NCBI GenBank assembly: GCA_016218685.1
Contig: JACRDD010000007.1
Span: forward strand, 1-64,000
Source of the DNA: Desulfobacterales bacterium
GTDB taxonomy: Bacteria > Desulfobacterota > Desulfobacteria > Desulfobacterales > Desulfosarcinaceae
Length of the DNA: 64,000 nucleotides
Direction of reading: 5' to 3'
Shown here: piece after piece, positions 15,758-25,170 of the stretch
Numbering within the stretch: the first letter of the stretch is position 1
Layout: the number at the start of each line of letters is the position of its first letter
The notes under the pieces: model-generated
The model's input: only the letters and a program-made list of their open reading frames with translations
Told to the model about the DNA's origin: nothing
Databases searched by the model: none
Made by a program: the position numbers and the translations under genes

Positions 15758-18511
15758 TTACTTCAATGCAAACAACTTTTCGATGAGCTGCGACTTCATG
15801 ATATCCCCTTCGATCTTCAACTTGCCCGTCGTGTAGGCCTGCATGGGCGGCAACTGCCCGCCGATCATGGTGCCGAAGTCGGCCGCCGCCATCTTCAAGG
15901 TGCAGGTGGGCTTGGCGTGGGCCCCGTCGGCCAGCTCGCAGCGCTGGTCGCGGATGGCCAGGGACCAGTCGCCGCCGCCCGGGCCGGAGATGGTGAACTG
16001 GAAGATCACATCCACGCCCTTGGCCGCCTCGGGTTTAAACGTTCCGGCCAGGCGCTTGAAGACGCCCGGCAGATCCACGGCCCCCGCCGGAGCGGCGCCG
16101 GAAGCCTGGGCAGCGGCCGGCGTCGCGGCCGGCGCCACGGCCCGGGGGGTCATCAGGTCCAGGGTGGCGGCGCCCAGGTCGGCCAGCTCCCTGGCGCCGT
16201 TCAGGCTGTTGATCCGGTCCCAGTTCTCGGCGATCTCTTCCACCGTGGGGATGGCCCCGTCGGCCGCGCCCAATTGCACGGCCGCGCCGGTAAGCATGGC
16301 GGCCCGGCTGAAGTGGCCCATGCCGGCGTTGAAGACATTCCCGGTGGCGACGCAGGCGCTACTGCACAGGTAGAGCGCCATGGGCACGACATATTCGGGC
16401 TTGGCCCGTTCGAAGAGTTCGGGGGGCATGACATCTTCGGTGAGCCGCGAGGCGGCCAGGGGCGCCAGGGTGTTGACCAGAATGTTGTACTTCTTACCCT
16501 CGAGCTTGAGGGCGTTCATCAAACCCACCAGGGCCATCTTGGCGCTGGCATAGTTGGCCTGGCCGAAGTTGCCGTAGAGGCCGGCGGCCGAGGAGGTCAT
16601 CAGGATGCGGCCGTAGCCGTTGGCTTTCATGGCGGCGAAGGCCGGTCGGCTGACGTGGTAGGCCCCGTGCAGATGCACGGCCTGCACGGCCTGCCAATGC
16701 TCGGGCTCCATCTTGATCAAACTCTTGTCGCGCAGGATGCCGGCGTTGTTGATCAGGATATCCAGGCGACCGAAGTGCTCCAGGGCGCAGGCCACGATCC
16801 GCTCGCCGCCGTCGGGGGTGGCCACGTTGTCGTAGTTGGCCACGGCCTTGCCGCCGGCCGCCACGATCTCGGTCACCACCTGGTCGGCCGCCGAGGCCGA
16901 ACCGCTGCCGGCGCCATCGCGGGTGCCGCCCAGGTCGTTGACCACCACGGCGGCCCCGCGCCGGGCCAGCTCCAGGGCATAGGCCCGGCCCAGGCCGCCG
17001 CCGGCGCCGGTGACGATGGCCACCTGGCCGTCGAAGCGGATCTTGGCCATCTCCTGGGCCGCATCGGGCGTGGGGGTGGCCTTCCAGAAGTAATTGACGA
17101 AGCCGCGCCCTTTGTCTTCGCTGCGCTTGCGGAACACCATGCGCATGGGCAGGCCCACCTGCAGCTCGTCAAAGTCGCAATCGGTGAAATCGGCCATCAT
17201 GCGTCCGCCGTCGTCGAACTGCACCATCCCGTACTTGTGGGGCGGGTCCACCGAAACAGCCAAGAGGTCGCCGGTGAAGGTCTTGATCTTGGCCGGCCGG
17301 TCGGCAAACTCGTAATCCTCCTGGCTATGGTGCGCGCCGCAAGCCGGGTTGACGCAAATATCGGCCTTGGGGAACTGGGGGGTACCGCATTGGGTACAAC
17401 GTCCGCCCACCAGACCGAGCAGCATCTGGCGCTTGCGCCACAAGGTGGTCATGGCGGTCTGGGTGGGGGCTTCGGCCCGAATGCCCATCTCCGGCGCGAT
17501 CAGATCCCGGAACTTAAGCCACTGGGCATAGTTGCCGGTGCTCTTCTTGTGGGCCAGGGCCGCACTCACCCCACCGCGCGGGGCCAGGCGCCGGATGGCA
17601 TCGGTGACTTCGAAGCACAGGGCGTTGCACCCCTGGCCGAAGCCGGCCACCAGCAAGCGCTCGCCGGGCTGGGCGGTCTCCAGGGCCTGGGCCAGCATCA
17701 ACAGGCTGTGGGCCGTGCCTGTCTCGCCGCACACCTCGTGCAGCGTGTCGGCCACCTTTTCCGGGGCGGCGCCGAGCAGGTGGGCGATCTTCTTGTGCTC
17801 GGCGGCGAAGACGCAGGGGAAGATCAGGCGGTCGATATCTTTCATGGTGAGGCCCAATTTTTTGAGCAACCCGTTGACCGCCTCGGGAATGATCTTGGCG
17901 TAGCCTTCGTCCCGGGCCCAGCGCTCTTCCCAGACATAGTCGAAGGCCCGGCCGGCGGCCCGGTAGTGATCCACGAAGTCGTAGGAAACCGAGTACGCTC
18001 CCTTGAACTCGGCGATCACGTTCTGGTCGCCCACCATGAGGGCCGCGGCGCCGTCGCCGTACCACATCTCGTAGAAGTAGGCCGTGCGCGTTTCGCGGCG
18101 GTCGGCGGCGGCCACCAGGATGTTATGGCGCGCGCCGCCCTGCACGGTCTCCAGAGCCGTGAGCAGGGCCGTGCTGCCGGCCTTCTGGGAGGCCGTGAAA
18201 TCGGACGTCAGCATATTGCTGGGCAGATTGAGGGCCGTGGCCACGATGCCGGCGTTCTGGCGGTCGGCGAACGGCAAGGTGGTGGAGCCCAGGAAAAGGC
18301 CCTCCACGGCCTGCTTGTCCTGGCCGGTCAAACACTCCCGGGCCGCGGCCACGGCCATGGTGACCGCGTCCTCGTCCCAGTAGCACATGGAGCGCTCGCC
18401 CTGGGCCACCATCATGATGGCCGGCGCGAACCAGCCCATGGCCTGGACGATGGCGGCGCGTTCCAATCTTAACTTCGGGATATAGGCACCGTAAGAAGTG
18501 ATTCCGATCAT
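15758..18511 (-). CDS. Four-domain fusion: HMGCS-like, DUF35 OB-fold, SDR, SCP2
   Basis: 917 residues; AAGGAG precedes the ATG. Residues 1-320 have the HMG-CoA-synthase/KAS-III-like fold (start GITSYGAYIPK). The usual catalytic residues appear replaced: Cys by Gln109 in TASQKAG, His by Pro232 in IFPCVF, Glu by Thr77. Residues about 355-480 are DUF35 (zinc ribbon Cys372, 375, 386, 391, then an OB fold). Residues about 490-760 are a complete MFE-2-type 3-hydroxyacyl-CoA dehydrogenase (TGAGGGLGRAYA; Tyr654, Lys658). An Ala/Pro linker leads to an SCP2 lipid-binding domain (about 815-917). It probably scaffolds the neighbouring thiolase while oxidising the hydroxyacyl-CoA. The degenerate first domain is unusual. 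Confidence 0.88.
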   Translation of the reverse strand: MIGITSYGAYIPKLRLERAAIVQAMGWFAPAIMMVAQGERSMCYWDEDAVTMAVAAARECLTGQDKQAVEGLFLGSTTLPFADRQNAGIVATALNLPSNMLTSDFTASQKAGSTALLTALETVQGGARHNILVAAADRRETRTAYFYEMWYGDGAAALMVGDQNVIAEFKGAYSVSYDFVDHYRAAGRAFDYVWEERWARDEGYAKIIPEAVNGLLKKLGLTMKDIDRLIFPCVFAAEHKKIAHLLGAAPEKVADTLHEVCGETGTAHSLLMLAQALETAQPGERLLVAGFGQGCNALCFEVTDAIRRLAPRGGVSAALAHKKSTGNYAQWLKFRDLIAPEMGIRAEAPTQTAMTTLWRKRQMLLGLVGGRCTQCGTPQFPKADICVNPACGAHHSQEDYEFADRPAKIKTFTGDLLAVSVDPPHKYGMVQFDDGGRMMADFTDCDFDELQVGLPMRMVFRKRSEDKGRGFVNYFWKATPTPDAAQEMAKIRFDGQVAIVTGAGGGLGRAYALELARRGAAVVVNDLGGTRDGAGSGSASAADQVVTEIVAAGGKAVANYDNVATPDGGERIVACALEHFGRLDILINNAGILRDKSLIKMEPEHWQAVQAVHLHGAYHVSRPAFAAMKANGYGRILMTSSAAGLYGNFGQANYASAKMALVGLMNALKLEGKKYNILVNTLAPLAASRLTEDVMPPELFERAKPEYVVPMALYLCSSACVATGNVFNAGMGHFSRAAMLTGAAVQLGAADGAIPTVEEIAENWDRINSLNGARELADLGAATLDLMTPRAVAPAATPAAAQASGAAPAGAVDLPGVFKRLAGTFKPEAAKGVDVIFQFTISGPGGGDWSLAIRDQRCELADGAHAKPTCTLKMAAADFGTMIGGQLPPMQAYTTGKLKIEGDIMKSQLIEKLFALK

Positions 18512-18586
18512 GGTCGTGACTCCTTATCGATAGAATTCTTCCAATTGGGCGACTGCCGGTCTTCATTGGGCGACCGCCGGTCGCCC

Positions 18587-20338
18587 CTACTTCAGTGCGG
18601 CCCACACATCCATCAACTGCTCGGTGAGCTGGCCATACTCCTTGCCAGGATCCACGGCAGCGATGGCCTCGATGCCGTCGCGGATCTCTTCCAGCGTGGG
18701 CGCGCGGCCGGCGGCCGGCACCTTGCCCGCTCCGGTGACCACGGCCGCTCGGTTGTAGAAGCCCATGCCTGCGTTGTAGATATTTCCGCTCGCCGGGCAC
18801 TGCTCGGCGCAGAGGAAAAGGGCCATGGGCACGGCGTACTCCGGCTTCATTTTAGCGAAGAGATCGGGCGGCAGAATGTCTTCGGTGAGCCGCGAAGCGG
18901 CCAGGGGCGCCAGGGTGTTGACCTTGATGCCGTACTTCTCGCCTTCCAGCTTGAGCACGTTCATCAAGCCCACCAGGCCCATCTTGGCCGCCGCGTAGTT
19001 GGTCTGGCCATAGTTGCCGTAGAGCCCGGCGGCCGAAGTGGTCATCAGGATGCGGCCGTATTTGTTCTCGCGCATGGCAGTAAAAGCCGGGCGGCTGACG
19101 TGATAGGCCCCGTTGAGGTGCACATCCATCACGGCGTGCCAGTTTTCCGGCTCCATCTTGCCGAAGCTCTTGTCGCGCAGGATACCGGCGTTGTTGATCA
19201 GGATGTCCAGGCGGCCGAAATGCTTCAGGGCGCAATCCACGATGGCCTGGCCGCCAGCGGGGGTGGCCACCGAGTCGTAATTGGCCACGGCCTGGCCGCC
19301 GGCCGCCTGGATCTCGGCCACCACCTGATCGGCCGGTGCGGCCGTGCCTTGTCCGGTTCCATCCCGGGCGCCGCCCAGGTCATTGACTACCACCTTGGCC
19401 CCGCGCCGGGCCAGTTCCAGGGCATAGGCCCGGCCCAGGCCGCCGCCGGCGCCGGTGACGATGGCCACGCGCTCGTCGAAGCGAATCGTGCGTTGGGGCG
19501 GATCGCCGTACTCGAAGACTCCGTTGTCGATCACCACCGCACCGGTCTCGGCATTGACCACCCGCCACAGGGCCCGGCCCGCTTCCATCTTCCAGATCAG
19601 GATCTGGATGGGCACGCCCGGATAGAGCGGCTTGCTGAAGCGGCAGGCCAGGCGCCGGGCCTTTTCGGGGGCTCCGGGAATCAACTGGTCGCACAAGGCG
19701 CGGCAGGCGTAGCCATGGGTGCACAGGCCGTGCATGATCGGTTTTTCAAAGCCGGCCATTTTGGCGAAATCGGGGTCCACGTGCAGGCTGAAGAAATCCC
19801 CCGACAAGCGGTAGAGCAACGGCTGGTGGGCGTTGGGATGGGCCGCCACCACGATGTCCGGTTTACGGTCCGGAAACTGAACTTCGCTCTTGGGCGCGCC
19901 GGGACCGCCGAAGCCGCCGTCCAACCGGCCGAAGACCGTGCAGATGCTGGTGAAGAGCCGGCGGCCCTGGGCGTCCACGGTGTCGCTCTCACCCACGATG
20001 ATGGCCCCCTTGCCGGCGCCTTTGTCGTAGATGCCGGTGATGCGGCCCTCGGTGGTCAGGGTGCCCTCGGTGGGCAGGGGCCGGTGGAAGATCAGCTCCT
20101 GCTCGCCGTGCAGCACGCCGGCCAGGTTGACATTGGACTTAATACCGATCAGGGCCAGGATGTTGAAGATCGAGGCGATGGAAAAACTGGGGATGACCTT
20201 TAAATTCTTCTCGTAGCAGTACTGCAAATCCTCCTCGCCGGCGCCCACCCCCAGGGCGTAGAGCACCACATCCTTCCAGGTGTAGGTTTTGGTGAGGGGG
20301 CCAAGCTTTTCTCCCACGGAATCCAGGTTGAGGGCCAT
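18587..20338 (-). CDS. Bifunctional (R)-enoyl-CoA hydratase 2 / 3-hydroxyacyl-CoA dehydrogenase (MFE-2-like)
   Basis: 583 residues; AAAGGAGG before the ATG. Residues 1-280 are a double hot-dog MaoC/hydratase-2 domain with LSGDFFSLHVDPDFAKMAGF; catalytic Asp181 and His186 are kept, though the usual W-N-P between them reads F-F-S. Residues about 286-540 are an SDR (TGAGGGLGRAYA, YAAAK active site) very close to the SDR domain of the next gene. Domain order is hydratase then dehydrogenase, the reverse of eukaryotic MFE-2. It would hydrate 2-enoyl-CoA to the (R)-3-hydroxy form and oxidise it. It is the first structural gene after the TetR gene. Confidence 0.9.
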   Translation of the reverse strand: MALNLDSVGEKLGPLTKTYTWKDVVLYALGVGAGEEDLQYCYEKNLKVIPSFSIASIFNILALIGIKSNVNLAGVLHGEQELIFHRPLPTEGTLTTEGRITGIYDKGAGKGAIIVGESDTVDAQGRRLFTSICTVFGRLDGGFGGPGAPKSEVQFPDRKPDIVVAAHPNAHQPLLYRLSGDFFSLHVDPDFAKMAGFEKPIMHGLCTHGYACRALCDQLIPGAPEKARRLACRFSKPLYPGVPIQILIWKMEAGRALWRVVNAETGAVVIDNGVFEYGDPPQRTIRFDERVAIVTGAGGGLGRAYALELARRGAKVVVNDLGGARDGTGQGTAAPADQVVAEIQAAGGQAVANYDSVATPAGGQAIVDCALKHFGRLDILINNAGILRDKSFGKMEPENWHAVMDVHLNGAYHVSRPAFTAMRENKYGRILMTTSAAGLYGNYGQTNYAAAKMGLVGLMNVLKLEGEKYGIKVNTLAPLAASRLTEDILPPDLFAKMKPEYAVPMALFLCAEQCPASGNIYNAGMGFYNRAAVVTGAGKVPAAGRAPTLEEIRDGIEAIAAVDPGKEYGQLTEQLMDVWAALK

Positions 20339-20348
20339 ATTTCCTCCT

Positions 20349-20987
20349 TTATTTTTCCCGCGACGCCTGCCGGGTGAAGGCCGGCAGCAGGATGAACTTC
20401 AAGGTCTCCTTGACTACCGACAGGTAGGCCGGGCGGTCCAGATCCAAAATGGGCCGGAAGAGATCTTCGCCGGCCGCGAAATTGATCACCGAGTTCCACA
20501 CCGCCAGCACCCGGGCGTTGGCCTGGGGGGGCACATGCGCCTTGTCCGAAGCCAGCCCCATGGCCACGGCGATGTTGGCCAGATGGCGGGAGATGTGCGC
20601 ATCCAACTCGGAAGTAATCCGGTTCTTGGAAAAGTGGCTGAAGAGCATGAGGTGCGCCGAATCGGGATTGCCGAAGAGGTGATCGCACATCACATCGATG
20701 GCCACCTCCAGGCGCACCTCCAGGGGCTTGCCGTGGACCAGGCCTTCGATCTCGATCAGCTTGGCGTGGATCTCGTCGCTCAGATCGGTGAGCACCGCCT
20801 CGTAGAGATCCTGCTTTTCCCCCCAGTGGTAATGGAGGGTGGAGATGTCGATGCCCACCTCCTGGGCGATCATGCGGGTGGTGACGCCGTGGTAGCCATA
20901 TTCGCCGAACAGCTTGCGGGCCGCCGACAAAATGCGGGCCTTCATCGAATCGGGCGCCTGGCGGGCTTTTTCAAGGGCGGTGGGCAT
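20349..20987 (-). CDS. TetR family regulator of the acyl-CoA cluster
   Basis: 212 residues from the ATG at 20987 (AAAAGG about 10 bases upstream); longer frames start at 21020, 21041 and 21056. The HTH is clear near the N-terminus (ILSAARKLFGEYGYHGVTTRMIAQEVGIDISTLHYHWGEK). The C-terminal ligand domain is typical of acyl-CoA or lipid-responsive members. Ten bases separate it from the hydratase/dehydrogenase gene, so it probably represses its own operon and is released by an acyl-CoA ligand (inference). Confidence 0.85.
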   Translation of the reverse strand: MPTALEKARQAPDSMKARILSAARKLFGEYGYHGVTTRMIAQEVGIDISTLHYHWGEKQDLYEAVLTDLSDEIHAKLIEIEGLVHGKPLEVRLEVAIDVMCDHLFGNPDSAHLMLFSHFSKNRITSELDAHISRHLANIAVAMGLASDKAHVPPQANARVLAVWNSVINFAAGEDLFRPILDLDRPAYLSVVKETLKFILLPAFTRQASREK

Positions 20988-21248
20988 GGACGCTGGACCT
21001 TTTCGAGGGTTTCGGGTCATCCCAGCAATTGATTCCATCATTTGATGGATAACCAATTAGCCCAAGGCCTGAACACCTGTCAAGAAATAAATTGTGTTCA
21101 GCTCCCTTTACCCTTCAGCCGCGGCGCTTGCCAAAAAGCCATCCAAAAGGTAAACCTACGTTCATTGCGACCCGGGTCGCCCCAAGCCTGTGCGCAGCCG
21201 GCGGCGCATCGCCCTAGCCGGCATAACCATTTATCCAAGGGAGATACC

Positions 21249-23783
21249 ATGGACAAGCCCCGCCCAAACGAGGAGTCGTCATCGGCCCCCCTGGACCTGT
21301 CGAGCGACACATTCCAATGGGACGCGGGCCTGTACGCGACCAATACCGTGGCCGGATTGAAGCGCGACATCATCCGGCATATCGTCTCCAGTCTCGGCTT
21401 GGATTATGCCCGACCCAGCGAATACAACTACTACCACGGACTGGCTCTGGCCGTGCGGGACCGCATGATCGACCAGTGGATCAGAACCCAGCGCTCCTAT
21501 TATGACAAGGAGAGCAAACGGGTCTATTACCTCTCCATGGAGTACCTGCCCGGCAAGTCCCTCTTGAACAACCTGCACTGCCTCGGCATTTACGATGTGG
21601 CGCAGCAAGCGTTAGCCGAATTCGGCCTGAATCTCGATGACGTGGCCGAGGTGGAGTGGGACGCGGGCCTGGGCAACGGCGGTCTGGGCCGTCTGGCCTC
21701 GTGTTACCTGGATTCCATGGCTACCCAAGGGGTCTCGGGCTACGGCTACGGCCTGCGCTACGACTACGGCATGTTCCACCAGGTGATCGAAAACGGGGCC
21801 CAGGTGGAGCGCCCGGACAACTGGACCCAGCGGGGCAATCCCTGGGAATACGACCGCGGCCGCTTTCTGTACGAGGTCCATTTCTTCGGTCGCGTGCGCG
21901 CCTGGACAGACGATCAAGGCCGGTTGCGCTTCAGTTGGGTGGACACCGAACGGGTCCTGGCCATGGCCTGCGACCTGCTCGTGCCGGGGTTCCGCAACGG
22001 ACACGCCATCAACATGCGGCTGTGGACCGCCAAGTCGGACACCGAATTCAACCTGGCCTTCTTCAACACCGGTGACTACATCGGCGCGGTGGAGGCCAAA
22101 ATCCGCGACGAAATCGTCTCCAAGGTACTCTACCCCAACGACGAAAGGTGGCGCGGCCGGATGCTCCGGCTTGGCCAGCAGTATTTTTTCGTCGCCGCCT
22201 CGCTGCAAGACGTTCTGCGCCGGTACAAGAAGAAACACGGCACCTTCGACAAGCTGCCGGAGATGGTGGCCATCCAGCTCAACGACACCCATCCCACCAT
22301 CGCCATCCCGGAATTGATGCGACTCCTGGTGGACGAAGAACTATTGGATTGGGACATTGCCTGGGACTTGTGCACCCGGATCTTCGCCTACACCAACCAC
22401 ACCGTTCTGCCCGAAGCCCTGGAAACCTGGCCCTGCGCCCTGATGGAGCGCATCTTGCCCCGGCACATGCAGATCATCTACGAGATCAACCATCGTTTTC
22501 TGCAATGGCTGGCGGCCCGGGACGACGGCCATCCCGATCCGGAAGGGCGCAAGGCGCGCCTGTCGATCATCCAGGAGTATCCGGAAAAAGCCGTGCGCAT
22601 GGCCCATCTGGCCATCGTGGGCAGCTATTCGGTCAACGGCGTGGCCGCCATGCACACCGATATCCTGCGCACGGTGGTCTTCCCTGAATTCAACGCCCTC
22701 TTTCCCGGGCGGTTCCAGAACATCACCAACGGCGTCACCCCGCGCCGCTGGCTGAACCAGTGCAATCCGGGCCTGGCGGCCCTGATCTCGGAAAAGCTTT
22801 CCGGCGACTGGATCTGTCATCTGGAGCGGCTGCGCGATCTGGTGCCTTACGCCGAAGATGCCGCGTTCCGGGCCCGCTGGCAAGCGGTCAAGGCCGCCAA
22901 CAAGCAGCGCCTGGCCGATTACGTCCGGCGCAAGCTCGGCATCGAGTGCAACCTGGACGCCATGTTCGACGTACAGGTCAAGCGCATCCACGAATACAAG
23001 CGCCAACTGCTCAACGTGCTGCACGCGATCACCCTCTATAGCCGCATCAAGGCCGATCCGGGCGCGGAGGTCACCCCCCGCGTCGTCTTCTTCGGCGGCA
23101 AGGCGGCCCCGGCCTATACCCTGGCCAAGCTGATCATCCGGCTGATCAACGGCGTGGCCGAGGTGGTGAACAACGACCCGGACGCCCATGGCCGGCTGCA
23201 GGTGATCTTTCTGCCCAACTACTGCGTCTCCCAGGCCGAACGGGTCATCCCGGCCACGGAACTCTCCGAGCAGATCTCCACGGCGGGATTCGAAGCGTCG
23301 GGGACCGGCAACATGAAGTTCGCCCTCAACGGCGCGCTGACCATCGGCACCCTGGACGGCGCCAACGTGGAGATGCTGGAAGAGATCGGAAAAGAGAACA
23401 TGTTCATCTTCGGCCACACCGCGGCGCAAATCGCTGCCCTGCGCCGGGACGGCTACAATCCCTGGCACTTTTACGAAATGGACCCGGAATTGAAAACGGC
23501 GTTGGAGATGATCTCGCAAAACGCCTTCTCGCCCGGAGCGCCCGGCCTTTTCGCGCCCATCACCGACGCGCTGCTGCGCGGGGGTGACAAATACTGCGTG
23601 CTGGCCGACTACCGGGCCTACGTGGATTGTCAGGCGCGCGCCGGTCTGCTCTACAACGACCCGGACGAGTGGACCCGCCGGGTCATCCTGAATACGGCCA
23701 ACATGGGCGAATTTTCAAGCGACCGCTCGATCCAGGAGTATGCCCAGCGGATCTGGGGTGTGCGGCCGCTTACTTTTCGATAA
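21249..23783 (+). CDS. glgP: Glycogen/starch phosphorylase
   Basis: 844 residues from the ATG at 21249, which has AAGGGAG six bases upstream; the longer open frame back to 21042 overlaps the TetR gene and has no start signal. The pyridoxal-phosphate site EASGTGNMKFALNGA is intact, as are DNWTQRGNPWEYDRG, NDTHPTIAIPELMR and VQVKRIHEYKRQLLN. It releases glucose-1-phosphate from alpha-1,4-glucans. Length is normal. The next gene follows after about 40 bases in the same direction, but the link is not obvious. Confidence 0.96.
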   Translation: MDKPRPNEESSSAPLDLSSDTFQWDAGLYATNTVAGLKRDIIRHIVSSLGLDYARPSEYNYYHGLALAVRDRMIDQWIRTQRSYYDKESKRVYYLSMEYLPGKSLLNNLHCLGIYDVAQQALAEFGLNLDDVAEVEWDAGLGNGGLGRLASCYLDSMATQGVSGYGYGLRYDYGMFHQVIENGAQVERPDNWTQRGNPWEYDRGRFLYEVHFFGRVRAWTDDQGRLRFSWVDTERVLAMACDLLVPGFRNGHAINMRLWTAKSDTEFNLAFFNTGDYIGAVEAKIRDEIVSKVLYPNDERWRGRMLRLGQQYFFVAASLQDVLRRYKKKHGTFDKLPEMVAIQLNDTHPTIAIPELMRLLVDEELLDWDIAWDLCTRIFAYTNHTVLPEALETWPCALMERILPRHMQIIYEINHRFLQWLAARDDGHPDPEGRKARLSIIQEYPEKAVRMAHLAIVGSYSVNGVAAMHTDILRTVVFPEFNALFPGRFQNITNGVTPRRWLNQCNPGLAALISEKLSGDWICHLERLRDLVPYAEDAAFRARWQAVKAANKQRLADYVRRKLGIECNLDAMFDVQVKRIHEYKRQLLNVLHAITLYSRIKADPGAEVTPRVVFFGGKAAPAYTLAKLIIRLINGVAEVVNNDPDAHGRLQVIFLPNYCVSQAERVIPATELSEQISTAGFEASGTGNMKFALNGALTIGTLDGANVEMLEEIGKENMFIFGHTAAQIAALRRDGYNPWHFYEMDPELKTALEMISQNAFSPGAPGLFAPITDALLRGGDKYCVLADYRAYVDCQARAGLLYNDPDEWTRRVILNTANMGEFSSDRSIQEYAQRIWGVRPLTFR

Positions 23784-23822
23784 ACTACGCGCAAAAAATA
23801 TCAACGATCGAGGGAGGTGTGT

Positions 23823-25154
23823 ATGGGCGTTTCGAAACACGCGATCAACGGCGTGACCCGCCGTGAATTCCTGGCCATGACCGCCATGGCGGCTGCCGGC
23901 GTGGCGGTGGGGTGCGCCACCAACCCGGTGACGGGCAGGTCCCAGCTCATGCTTATGGACGAACAAGAAGAGATTGCCATCGACCGGCAAAATGCCCCCC
24001 ACCAGTTGTCGTCCGATTATGGCGTCACCCAGGACCGCGCCCTGGACAAGTATATCCAGGAGACCGGCCAGCGCCTGGCGGCCACCACCCACCGGGCCCA
24101 GATGCCGTACCAGTTTCACTGCGTCAACGCCAACTACGTCAATGCCTATGCCTTTCCCGGGGGCACCATCGCCTGCACCCGGGGCATCCTGCTCGAAATC
24201 GAGAACGAGGCCGCGTTGAGCGCCCTGCTGGGCCATGAACTGGGCCACGTCAACGCCCGGCATACGGCCGCCATCATGTCGCGGGCCAAGCTGACCAGCA
24301 TCGCCGTGGGCGGACTGGCGATTGCCACCAGCGTGGCAGCCGGCTCCGAAGCCGGCAGCCTGGCCGGACAGTTGGGGCAGTTGGGCTCCGGCGCGCTGCT
24401 GGCCTCCTACAGCCGCGACAACGAGCGCCAGGCCGACGGCCTGGGCATGGAGTACATGACCCGCGCCGGGTACTCGCCCCAGGGCATGGTGTCGCTCATG
24501 GAAATGCTCAACAACATGAATGAGCACAAGGCGGGGGCCACCGACCTGCTCTTTGCCACCCACCCCATGTCGTCGGAGCGCTACCAGACCTCGGTTGCGC
24601 AGGCCACCACCGAATACAAGCAGTTCAAGGACCGGCCGGTGTACCGGGAGCGTTACATGGACAACACCGCCGGCCTGCGGAAAATCAAGGGTGCCATCAA
24701 GCAGATGCAGGAGGGGGAGGAGGCCCTGGGCAAGGAGCAGTACAGCCAGGCCCAGGGGTTGTTCCAGAATGCCCTGGACCAGGCGCCCGATGACTACGCC
24801 GGTCTGCTGCTCATGGCCAAATGCCAACTGGTTCAAAAGAATTTCGGCGAAGCCGGCCGTTACGTCGACCGGGCCAAGAAGATCTACCCCGACGAGGCCC
24901 AGGCCTACCAGATCAGCGGCATCACCCAACTGATCAACAAGCAGTACGAAGCCGCCCACGAAGACTTTACCAATTACGAAAAGCGGCTGCCCGGCAATCC
25001 CAACACCGTGTTCTTCCAGGGCCTCTCCCTGGAGGGCATGGATAAAAAAGAACCGGCCGCCAAAGCCTACAACGCCTACCTCAAGCAGGTTCAGGAAGGC
25101 AAGCAGGCCCAGCATGCCTACAAGCGGCTCAAAGAGTGGGGCTACGTCAAATAG
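23823..25154 (+). CDS. M48 family zinc metalloprotease with TPR repeats (BepA-like), Tat lipoprotein
   Basis: 443 residues from the ATG at 23823 (GGGAGG spaced five bases; a GTG at 23817 overlaps that site). The signal combines a twin-arginine motif (TRREFLAM) with a lipobox (AVGCATNP), suggesting Tat export and lipid anchoring. HELGHVNARHT is the zinc-binding HExxH of M48; a downstream DNERQADGLG supplies the third ligand. From about residue 280 TPR-like helices run to the end. Relatives (BepA/YfgC, LoiP) handle outer-membrane protein quality control, the likely role here. Confidence 0.9.
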   Translation: MGVSKHAINGVTRREFLAMTAMAAAGVAVGCATNPVTGRSQLMLMDEQEEIAIDRQNAPHQLSSDYGVTQDRALDKYIQETGQRLAATTHRAQMPYQFHCVNANYVNAYAFPGGTIACTRGILLEIENEAALSALLGHELGHVNARHTAAIMSRAKLTSIAVGGLAIATSVAAGSEAGSLAGQLGQLGSGALLASYSRDNERQADGLGMEYMTRAGYSPQGMVSLMEMLNNMNEHKAGATDLLFATHPMSSERYQTSVAQATTEYKQFKDRPVYRERYMDNTAGLRKIKGAIKQMQEGEEALGKEQYSQAQGLFQNALDQAPDDYAGLLLMAKCQLVQKNFGEAGRYVDRAKKIYPDEAQAYQISGITQLINKQYEAAHEDFTNYEKRLPGNPNTVFFQGLSLEGMDKKEPAAKAYNAYLKQVQEGKQAQHAYKRLKEWGYVK

Positions 25155-25170
25155 AAGCGATACCGGCGGC

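Noticed and set aside
15734..18472. 912-codon plus-strand open frame
   Set aside because: Exactly antisense to the four-domain fusion gene, whose domains are unmistakable; composition is Gly/His/Ala-rich noise.
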